A DNA stretch of 64,000 bases, taken from positions 329,501 to 393,500 of the forward strand of contig CAJNDS010002065.1 in the NCBI GenBank assembly GCA_905221605.1. Reading direction: 5' to 3'. Of the stretch, positions 30,658 through 39,223 are shown piece after piece. The notes under the pieces are model-generated. The model did not search any database. It was not told the origin of the DNA and saw only the letters and a program-made list of their open reading frames with translations. Made by a program: the position numbers and the translations under genes. Source of the stretch: Symbiodinium natans. Its lineage: Eukaryota; Sar; Dinophyceae; Suessiales; Symbiodiniaceae. Each line of letters opens with the position of its first letter. The stretch's first letter is position 1.

Positions 30658-31690
30658 TGTTTTTTTGTCAGCGCCGTGCGCGCACTGTGCTTGCGCGCAT
30701 TGGCGCCCTCTCCGAGGCAGCTAGGGTACGATTAATGGCAGCGTAGACTACATGGGGTCCTAAGATGCCTCGCCCAGGTTCGCTGGTCCAGTGGTTCGGT
30801 CCAAGAAGTATGGTATCTGCATGCCCCTACGCCTGCCTTTTACGATGATGCGGTCTCTATGTGCAGCGCTGAACATGACGTTATGTAGGGGGTCACTGTA
30901 ATCCGACAGGAACGCATCCTTAAGCATTGAGAGTTGGGCCTTATTGATAACGGCGTAGGGAGTTGTGGTCGAAGTGCTGTATCCCATACTTCCTGGTTTG
31001 AGATTCTAGAGTAAAATGAGGCTTTAATGCCAAAAAATCTCCTTAGAAAGCGGTGATAAAATGCGTCGATGCGTTTTAGATGTGATTCTTTTAGAGAAAG
31101 GCTCGAGAGGCCGTACGTCAGGACTGGTACAAAAGTGGTTTGAAATGTGTGAAGTTTCCGCTGTTTGGAGAGACGGGAATTCCAAATCAGTCGCAGTTTG
31201 TTGTATGCTGTCTCCACAAGAGCGGCCCTATGATAAAAGGCAGTTTCGAAACTATGCTCCCATGATATAAGACTACCCAGGTCGCGAACTTGCGTTGTGG
31301 TGGGAACCTTGCTTCCGTTTCAGGAAGCGAATGGTAGGGGGCAAATGTTTTGGGATGCGTCAAAATTTATGTTTTTTTCTTGATTATGTCGCATTCCGTA
31401 ATGGTCTGCTTCCTCCTCTACAGCTGTTAGAAATGACTGGAGCTGCGGTGTGGTCAGAGCCATGAGAAGTGTGTCATCTGCATATTCCAAATCATAGGTT
31501 GGGCAGGATACTGACCAAGTGTTAGTGGGGGTGCCATTATGTAGGAGGGAGGCGTCAACATCTGTCATGATAACCGTTAGTACGTTAGTACCATTACAAA
31601 CATATATGGGCTAAGCGGGCAGCCTTGTCTTATGCCCGCTCTCACTTCCCCTGAGGCGGTGTGGTCATGCTGTCCTTTTGTACAGAAAGG
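30658..31690 (-). mobile_element. LINE-type reverse transcriptase fragment, broken
   Basis: Read from right to left it gives RQGCPLSPYMF (about 31625-31590), the catalytic block LEYADDTLLMALT (about 31490-31450), then the connection region KLRLIWNSRLSKQRK and FLRRFFGIKASFYS, and a C-terminal HRDRIIVKGRRRGMQ. This is the C-terminal half of a non-LTR retrotransposon polymerase. Damage: a repeated GTACTAAC near 31575-31600 shifts the frame, an in-frame stop lies at 31320-31322, and another frame change lies near 30985. The 3' end (left) carries only a short A run. Both ends abut TTTAGGG repeats, and it is 5' truncated. Confidence 0.8.
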
Positions 31691-31718
31691 GTTTAGGGTT
31701 TAGGGTTTAGGGTTTAGG

Positions 31719-31778
31719 GCTCCGTGCCGGAGGAGCGGTGGGTGCGCCGCAGTGCCAAGCACACGGGGGACCAGGCGG
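31719..31778 (+). CDS. Continuation of the exon split by the LINE and array
   Basis: Begins with a 25-bp near-copy of 30584-30608 (one mismatch) and continues WVRRSAKHTGDQAG before TTTAGGG resumes. See the finding on the duplication. Confidence 0.5.
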
Positions 31779-32060
31779 GGTTTAGGGTTTCGGGGTTTAA
31801 GGGTTTAGGGTTTAAGGGTTAAGGGTTTAGGGGTTCAGGGTTTAGGGTTCGGGTAAGTCCTAAAACCCCAAACCCTAACACCCTGTAGTGAGGCCTACAC
31901 CCCGAAACCCTGAAAACTAGACTGTTCAGGTCCTAAAGCCCTCGAGCTTAGAACCCCCTTCTACCCCAAGCCTGGAAGCCTTAAGGCCCTAAGCCCTCAA
32001 CCCTAAACCCTAAACCCTAAACCCTAAGCCTTGAACCCTAAACCACTCTTTCATATATAA
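31779..32060 (+). repeat. Degenerate telomere-like arrays
   Basis: TTTAGGG variants to about 31855, then CCCTAAA variants. No exon-like island supported. Confidence 0.6.
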
Positions 32061-32077
32061 TATAAATGTTAATGACT

Positions 32078-32790
32078 TTGCGGGCAAGGTAATATATTTA
32101 GCGGGCAAGGTCCTATATTTAGCGGGCAAGGTCATATATTTAGCGGGCAAGGTCATATATTTAGCGGGCAAGGTCATATATTTAGTGGGCAAGGTCCATT
32201 GGCTAAAAAATGACCTTGCCCACTAAATATATGACCTTGCCCGCTAAAGGGCGACCTTGCCCACTAAATATATGACCTTGCCCGCTAAATATATGACCTT
32301 GCCCGGTAAATATATGACCTTGCCCGCTAAATATATGACCTTGCCCGCTAAATATATGGCCCGGGCCAGGTCATATATTTAGCGGGCAAGGTCATATATT
32401 TAGCGGGCAAGGTCATATATTTAGCGGGCAAGGTCCTATATTTAGCGGGCAAGGTCCTATATTTAGCGGGCAAGGTCCTATATTTAGCGGGCAAGGTCAT
32501 ATATTTAGCGGGCAAGGTCATATATTTAGCGGGCAAGGTCATATATTTAGTGGGTAAGGTCCATTGGCTAAAAAATGACCTTGCCCACTAAATATATGAC
32601 CTTGCCCGCTAAAGGGCGACCTTGCCCACTAAATATATGACCTTGCCCGCTAAATATATGACCTTGCCCGTTAAATATATGACCTTGCCCGCTAAATATA
32701 TGGCCCGGGCCAGGTAATATATTTAGCGGGCAAGGTCATATATTTAGCGGGCAAGCTCATAGCGGGCAAGGTCATATATTTAGCGGGCCC
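32078..32790. repeat. 21-bp satellite in alternating inverted blocks
   Basis: Unit GCGGGCAAGGTCATATATTTA, arranged as plus block (32085-32195), minus block (32210-32357), plus (32368-32560), minus (32575-32700), plus (32712-32788). Blocks meet at the palindrome GGCCCGGGCC (32358 and 32702) and at GTCCATTGGCTAAAAAATGAC (32191 and 32538). The palindrome spacing gives a ~344-bp higher-order unit. Open frames such as MTLPAKY repeats are by-products. Confidence 0.9.
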
Positions 32791-33005
32791 CCCCCCACCC
32801 CCCCCACCCCCCCCCACCCGAATAAGTTCCCGAATGGAAACATGTGGTTAACAAATCCATTCTGTTGACCACGTTGGTTTTCTTGTCCGCTTGAAACAGA
32901 AACAAGTGGTTGACAAATCCATTCTGTTGACCACGTTTGGTTTTCTTGTCCGCTTGAAACAGAAACATGTGGTTAACAAATCCATTCTGTTGACCACGTG
33001 CCTAG
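32790..33005 (+). repeat. C-rich tract followed by 62-63-bp tandem repeats
   Basis: A C-run block (32790-32820) leads into about 2.6 copies of a unit containing AACAAATCCATTCTGTTGACC (starts at 32850, 32912 and 32975). Confidence 0.85.
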
Positions 33006-33279
33006 AGAAGAAGGAGGTTGGATATTTTTCCTAATGGTGTGGGACCCAATGGGCGGGTGGGTATTCCCCTGTGGCCTTGAAAGCTGCTCAACTAGTGAAT
33101 GCTTGGACCAGAGATGCTGAACCCTAAGCCCTAATCCCTAATCCCTAAACCCAAAACCCTAAGCCCAAAACCCTAAACCCTAAACCCCAAACCGCAAACT
33201 CCAAACCCTAAACCCTAATCCCTAGACCCCAAAACCCTAAAACCCTAACCCTAAACCCTAAACCCTCTACCCTCACACC

Positions 33280-33350
33280 ATGGCCAGGCAGGAGACTGTC
33301 GCATCCGGCCCACAGCCGATGGAGGCAGCGAGCTTCTTTGTCATCGTTGG
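33280..33350 (+). CDS. Candidate first or early exon (MARQETVASGPQPMEAAS)
   Basis: ATG at 33280 opens a frame to FFVIVGG with donor GG|GTACCA. Spliced to 33491 it gives a hydrophobic run FFVIVGLLLTC, which looks like a signal peptide or anchor. A start by splicing at GGCCAG cannot be excluded. Confidence 0.5.
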
Positions 33351-33490
33351 GTACCATTTTGCATTTTTAAGGGTGTAGGCGTAGGGTTTAGAATTTAGGG
33401 TTTAGGGTTTAGGGTTTAGGGTTTAGGTACTTAACACCCAATAGGGAATTCAAGTTTAAGTTTTTCAATATCATACCAACCATGAACTAG

Positions 33491-33588
33491 GCTTCTTCTG
33501 ACCTGCGACGGGCACTTTGCCCACGTGGCTTGCGGCCGCGATGGGAGAGTGCAGTTCGCAATGGGAAGCATCCCGTCCCACAGAGAGG
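33491..33588 (+). CDS. Putative exon (CDGHFAHVACGRDGRV)
   Basis: Acceptor GAACTAG. Its single leading base completes GGG with 33350; it ends GAGG|GCCCCTAAA with a GC donor at the array edge. Continues QFAMGSIPSHRE. Confidence 0.55.
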
Positions 33589-34043
33589 GCCCCTAAACCC
33601 TAAATCCTCAACCTTAAATCCAAAATCCTAAGCCTTGAACCCTAAACCCTAAATCTTAAACCCTAAACCCTAAATCTTAAACCCTAAACCCTAAACCCTA
33701 AACCCTAAACCCTAAACCCTAAGCCCTGAACCCTAAACCCGAAACCCTAAACCCTAAACCCTAAACCCTAAACCCTAAACCCCAATCCCACCAAAGGGTC
33801 TCTAACCCCTCTCAAGCTGGCGGGTGGCCACGTATATGAGGACCCCAAATCCAGGGCTCAGAGAATGAACCACAGAATCCCCAAAACCCGAAACCCTAAC
33901 CCCCAAACCCTAAAGACCCGAAACCCTAAACCCTAAACCCTAAACCCTAAACCCTAAACCCGAAACCCTAAGCCCTAAACCCGAAACCCTAAACCCTAAA
34001 CCCTAAACCCTAAGCCCATACGTCCCTCCGAGAAGGTACCCAG

Positions 34044-34168
34044 GACTGGCGGGTGGAGATGTCAACGGCGCCAGACCTTCAGGGAACCATCTTCCCTGCC
34101 TGGCCATGAAGGGGCGCTTCCTCAAGCCGCGCGCGTGCGCACGCGCCAGAAAAGGGCCTTTCGGGAGG
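34044..34168 (+). CDS. Putative exon (LAGGDVNGARPSGNHLP)
   Basis: Acceptor GGTACCCAG, donor AGG|GTTTGG. Two leading bases complete GGA with 33588. Ends basic (KPRACARARKGPFGR). The phase match across a GC donor supports the model. Confidence 0.5.
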
Positions 34169-34310
34169 GTTTGGGGTTTAGGGTTTAGGGTTTAGGGTTC
34201 AGGGTTTGGGCTTAGGGTTTAGGGTTTAGGGCTTAGGGTTTAGGGTTTAGGGTTTGGGCTTAGGGTTTAGGGTTTAGGGCTTCGGGCGACCCCCCCGCTG
34301 CGTTTTCAAG

Positions 34311-34332
34311 GATGCCATGTTTGGAGTTCAGG
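34311..34332 (+). CDS. Tentative micro-exon (DAMFGVQ)
   Basis: Acceptor GCGTTTTCAAG, donor CAGG|GTATTG, phase 0 entry matching 34168. Short, so weak. Confidence 0.3.
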
Positions 34333-35002
34333 GTATTGGGTTTGGGGTTTGGAGGCATATGTGCCCAGCAAGGCCCTTGAGTTTTTTCTGCTCCCCCCTA
34401 CCCCCGTGAAAATACATCTGAGCAGGTCAAAGGGTCCTTAACCAAACCCTTTCAGCCGAACAAAAACACTTTCAGAAAACCGAACCAACAACTTCCCTTT
34501 CAAAAGCCGCGCAAGAGCACCTATATCAGCAAGCACCTGCGAGGTCTCTCAGGGACAAGGGAAGTCTAGTCACTCTCTGAGTCTGTGCCTCCGCAAGAAT
34601 TCCCTAGACTCCAAAGCCTAATTACCCCTAGACTCCCAAGCCCTTTCCCACTCAAGCCATGAAGCCCCCTAAAACCTAAAACCTAAAGCCTAAACCCTAA
34701 AGACCCTAAAGACCCTAAAGACCCTAAAGACCCTAAAGACCCTAAAGACCCTAAAGACCCTAAAGACCCTAAAGACCCTAAACCCTAAGCCCTAAACCCT
34801 ACATAAACCCTAACCCCTAACCCCTAATCCCTAACCCCCAAACCCTAAACCCTAAACCCTAAACCCTCAGCCCTAAACCCTAAGCCCTAAACCCTAAACC
34901 CTTAACCCTAACCGCTAACCCCTAAACCCTAAACCCTCAACCACCCTAAACCCCAAACCCTAAACCCCCAGAAACTCACACATCTCAGGTGTCGACTCGC
35001 AG

Positions 35003-35053
35003 GTCGCAAGCCCTACGGCACCACCCGTGGGGCCCATACCATGCAAGGCGCCT
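35003..35053 (+). CDS. Putative exon (VASPTAPPVGPIPCKAP)
   Basis: Acceptor CGACTCGCAG; ends CCT|GCCCTAAA with a GC donor at the array edge. Phase 0 on both sides. PCKAP recurs in the next island. Confidence 0.45.
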
Positions 35054-35168
35054 GCCCTAAACCCGAAACCCGAAACCCGAAACCCTAAACCCGAAACCCG
35101 AAACCCTAAACCCTAAACCCTAAACCCTAAACCCCAAAAGCCCCCAAAGCCCCTAAAAGCCCCCAAAG

Positions 35169-35237
35169 CCCCCATGGCCATGCAAGGCGCCTCCCTCGGC
35201 AGTGAAGGCCGCAGCCTGGCGGCAGCTTACGGATGGG
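35169..35237 (+). CDS. Putative exon (PPWPCKAPPSAVKAAAW)
   Basis: Phase 0 on both sides; donor GGG|GTTTAGGG. Repeats the PCKAPP motif of 35003-35053. Another frame (MQGASLGSEGRSL) is open, so the choice rests on motif recurrence. Confidence 0.4.
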
Positions 35238-35839
35238 GTTTAGGGTTTAGGGTTTAGGGTTTAGGGTTTAGGGTTTAGGGTTTGGGGTTTGGGGTTTGGG
35301 GTTTAGGGTTTAGGGTTTTGGGGATGTTTAGTTTGGGGATGCTTAGGGATGTTCAGGGTTTAGGGATGTCTCGGGGTTCAGGGGTTTAGGGTTTTAGGTG
35401 TAGGGTTGAAGGTTTTAGGGTTTTCGGGGTTTCGGGGTGGCTTTAGGGGTTTTGGGATGGCTTTCGGGGGGTTGGTTTCGAGGTTTCCGGGCAGGGCTTT
35501 GGGGCTCTTAGGGTGGCTTTAGGGGGTGTTAGGGTGGTTGAAAGGTTTAGGGTGTTAGGGTTTCGGGGGTGGTGGAAGGGTTTGAGGGTGGTTGGGTTTA
35601 GGGTTTAGGGTTTAGGGCTTAGGGTTTAGGGCTTAGGGTGTCAAAGGGCTATTCGGAAGACCTGGGAATCTTATAGGCCGGAGCCGTAAACCCTACTCTT
35701 TGAAAGCCTGTCCAATGCCCTAAGCCTTCCTAAGTCTAGGCCCGAATCTCTGAAACCCCCCTAACCCAAACCCTCAACCCCCAACCAAACCCCCAAGCCC
35801 TGAACTCTTAATCCAGAAACTTTAAGTATGTGCTACCTA

Positions 35840-36020
35840 TGGTCCCTTACCTCCTCTAAAGGGTTCTGATGTATGTGCCCTTATCTTGTATAGAGTATAA
35901 GGGGTACCCTTTCTTGGGGCCCGTACTAAGGGACCATGTTACTACCCTTAGGAAGAAACCCTTGACTTCCCTCAAGACCCAAAGCCTTGCCCCAGACCCT
36001 GAAACCCCAACAAGGCCTTC
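35840..36020 (+). other. Unique spacer with an inverted ATGGTCCCTTA/TAAGGGACCAT pair
   Basis: ATGGTCCCTTAC near 35838 pairs with TAAGGGACCAT near 35927, about 90 bp apart, suggesting a small decayed inverted-repeat element. ORFs here are short and unrecognised. Confidence 0.4.
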
Positions 36021-36725
36021 CCACCTGACTACTACTACCCTAATACCCAAATACCTGAACCCTAAACTCTAAACCCTAAACCCCAAACCCGAAAGGGATG
36101 AGAGGTTCATGGGGTATCAGCAGCCCAACTGCATTTATCACCGAGTTGTCAGCCAATTCCGTGCCCCCGCCCCCCAAAACAGCAGGTTCAGGGTTTTAGG
36201 GTTTAGGGTTTGTCGGGTTTCGGTTTAGGGTTTATCGGGTTTCGGTTTAGGGTTTGCAGGGTTTAAGTATGTCATGGTCACTCCTCTCAAAGTTATGGTC
36301 CCTCTTCTGCGTGCCCTAAATATTAGGGGCCGCCTTGCAATAGCAGCCCAAAAAGGACCATCATTTAGAGAACAAACCCTAGCCCTAAGCCTCAAATCGT
36401 AAGTCCTAAACCCCACCATAGCTCCATCCTTTTGAGAAGTGACCTTATATGAGTACAGCTATTATCCGGTTAGGGATTTAGGGTTTGGAGTTTATGGTTT
36501 AGGGTTTAGGGTAAGCTTTTTTAAACCTTACTCCAAAACCCCAAAGCCCCAGGGTTAGGGGTTTAGGGTTTGGGGTTTAGGGCTTAGGGAATCCTAAGCC
36601 TGCACACAATCATCCCCCTCTCCCACACCCTATACCTCAAACTCCCAACCCCGAACCCCTAAAACCCCAAAATTTGAAACCTAAACTTCCTACACTTCCA
36701 AACCTCCTACACCTCCTAAACCTCC

Positions 36726-37075
36726 TTTCTAAGCCCTAAGCCCTAAGCCCTAAGCCCTAAGCCCTAAGCCCTAAGCCCTAAGCCCTAAGCCCTAAGCCCT
36801 AAGCCCTTAGCCCTTAGCCCTTGCCCTAAGCCCTAAGCCCTAAGCCCTAAGCCCTAAGCCCTAAGCCCTAAGCCCTAAGCCCTAAGCCCTAAGCCCTAAG
36901 CCCTAAGCCCTAAGCCCTAAGCCCTAAACCCTAAACTCAAACCCTAAGCCCTAAGCCCTAAGCCCTAAGCCCTAAGCCCTAAGCCCTAAGCCCTAAGCCC
37001 TAAGCCCTTAAGCCCTAAGCCCTAAGCCCTAAGCCCTACGCCCTCGCCCTACGCCCTAAGCCCTAAGCCCTAAAC
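36726..37075 (+). repeat. Homogeneous variant array CCCTAAG
   Basis: Nearly 350 bp of TAAGCCC units, a one-base variant of the telomere heptamer, broken only by short CCCTAAA or irregular patches near 36805, 36915 and 37035. It shows local homogenisation of a variant. Confidence 0.95.
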
Positions 37076-37460
37076 CCTAAACTCAAACCCTAAACCCTAA
37101 ACCCTAAACCCTAAACCCTAAACCCTAAACCCTAAACCCGAAACCTAAACCCTAAACCCTAAACCCTAAACCCTAAACCCTAAACCCTAAATCCTAAACC
37201 CTAAACCCTAACCCTAAACCCTAAACCCTAACTAAACCTTAAGCCCCTAAACCCTAAGCCCTGAACCCCTAACTCTACACCTCAAAGCTGCGTTTTGCAG
37301 GGAAGGTTGTAAAACCCAATCCCTAAACCCTAAACCCTAAACCCTAAACCCCAAACCCCAAACCCTAAACCCGAAGCCCTAAACCCCAAACCCCAAACCC
37401 TAAACCCTAAACCCTAAACCCTAAACCCTAAACCCTACACCCCCCTTCGCGCCAGCGCAG

Positions 37461-37539
37461 GAGAGCCCCTACAAGGCGCCTCCGTGCCAGGGGCCCATGC
37501 CAAAGGTTCCGCCGGTCGACTGGCCGCCCCTTGGCCGCC
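37461..37539 (+). CDS. Putative exon (ESPYKAPPCQGPMPKVPP)
   Basis: Acceptor GCCAGCGCAG and donor CGCC|GTTTAGGG supplied by the array. Phase 0 entry fits 35237. Ends VDWPPLGR. Confidence 0.5.
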
Positions 37540-38300
37540 GTTTAGGGTTTAGGGTTTAGGGTTTAGGGTTTAGGGTTTAGGGATAGGGTTTGGGGTTGTT
37601 AGGGTTTGGGGTGTTAGGGTTTGGGATTTAGGGTTTAGTTCGGGTTGGGGTTAGGGTTTGCGGGTTCGGGGTCGAGGGGTTCATGGGTTTAGGGTTTTGG
37701 GGTTTAGGGGTTTGGAGTTAGGAGTTTGGAGTTTGGGTGTTTGGAGTTAGGGGTTCAGAGTCAAGGGGCAGGGGTTTAGGGGTTGGGGGTTCTAGGGGTT
37801 TGGGGTCAGGGTTTAGGGGTTTATGGGTTTATGGGTCTATGGGTTTAGGGGTTGAGGGGTGTAGGGGTTTAGGGGTTTGTGGTTTGGGAGTTTAGAGGTT
37901 TGGGGTTTAGGGGTTTAGGGAGGGTGTAGGGGTGTAGGGGTGTAGGGGCGTAGGGGGTTTAGGGTTTAGGGGTTGGGAGTTTGGAGTTTAGGTGTTTGGG
38001 ATTAGGGTCAGGGTTTGGAGGTTTGGGGTTAGGGTTTGGGGTTTAGGGTTGAAAATTTAGAGGTCTGTGGGTTTAGGGTTTTAGGGTTTAGGGTTTTGGG
38101 GGCTTAGCGGTTTAGGGGTTCAAGTGTTGGGCTTTGGAGTTTGAGGTGCAGGGCTTTAGGGATTCAGGGGTTTAGGGTTTGGGGTTTTGGGGATGCCCTA
38201 AGCCCTAAACCCTAAACTCTAAACCCTAAACCCTAAACCCTCAACCCTAAACCCTAAACCCTAAACCCCAAACCCCAAACCTGAAACCTGTAGGTTTTAA
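37540..38300 (+). repeat. Degenerate G-rich telomere-like DNA
   Basis: Starts with perfect TTTAGGG, then decays into GGGGTTT/GGAGTTT variants, then CCCTAAA from about 38200. No island supported. Confidence 0.7.
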
Positions 38301-38437
38301 GGCATGAAGGTTGCGGGATCGAGAAGGAGGATATGCAGGATGGCCCATCTTGGTAGTTGTCCAAACACGAATCTAGACCCTAAGCCCTTTGGGTTTAGGG
38401 TTTAGGGTTTAGGGTTTAGGGTTTCGGGAGATTTGAG

Positions 38438-38516
38438 GCACGAACTCATTGCCGTGGCCCAACCCCCCGAGTCTTCGCAGGCTCCAAACAGTTGTAGTGC
38501 AACTCCTCAAGCTTAA
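38438..38516 (+). CDS. Candidate terminal exon (HELIAVAQPPESSQAP)
   Basis: Preceded by GATTTGAG; 25 codons ending NSCSATPQA and TAA at 38514-38516. Lies just upstream of the LRR gene and would close a preceding split gene. Confidence 0.35.
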
Positions 38517-39223
38517 CTCAAGGGTACCCGAACCCTAAACCCTAAACGACGATTTAGGGTCAGACTCGAACCCTCAAAGGTTAAGGGTTTAGGGTTCAGG
38601 GTTTAGGGTTTAAGGTAACTCCTTCAGCTGCAAGGCTCAGGCAGTTCTCAGTACCCACGCGCCCAGCGCCCTGCAAAGAACCGACACCCGAAATCCTCCA
38701 AGCCCTGCACCCTAAACCCTAAACCCCAAACCCCAAACCCTAAACCCTAAACCCTAAACCCTAAACCCTAAACCCTAAACCCTAAACCCTAAACCCTAAA
38801 CCCTAAACCCTAAACCCTAAACCCTAAACCCCAAACCCTAAACCCTAAACCCTAAAACCTAAACCCTCAACCCTCAACCCTCAACCCTAAACCCTAAACC
38901 CTAACCCTAAACCCCAAAGGGTTTTAGGGTCTTGGGAATGTCTTGGGTTCAGTGTTGTAGGGCTTCTGTGCTTACGGTTTTGAAGGCATCGGCCCCTTTA
39001 ACTCGATCGGGCAGAGACTGCACGTGTCCTATACAAATCAAGTGGGTAGTTTCATAAATTAGGGTCCCATTTTGGGTACCTATTATAAGACGGCACCCTT
39101 TTAAAAAGGAATCCTAACTTAGAGAAATACCCAAATGTTGTACCAGATTGTTCTCTCCCACCAGCTTAAGCCCGAAGCTCTAAACCCTAAACCGTCGAGT
39201 CTTGCCGCTGCGGAAGCACCAGC

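Larger units (their letters stand above)
33120..36720. repeat. Telomere-like arrays, both orientations
   Basis: CCCTAAA at 33590-33785, 33920-34015 and 34790-34980; nonamer CCCTAAAGA at 34695-34785; TTTAGGG at 34170-34285 and 35235-35320. Segment 34370-34620 is unique, with no supported gene. Confidence 0.85.
37076..39180. repeat. Telomere-like arrays leading to the LRR gene
   Basis: CCCTAAA at 37085-37240, 37320-37435 and 38710-38920; TTTAGGG at 37541-37580 and 38393-38425. The 200 bp before the LRR gene (38930-39180) are unique, with no recognisable promoter element. Confidence 0.8.

Noticed and set aside
32010-32542. MTLPAKY repeat ORFs
   Set aside because: Translations of the 21-bp satellite.
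32078-32790. CRISPR-like array
   Set aside because: Units are contiguous without unique spacers, alternate in direction, and the context is eukaryotic.
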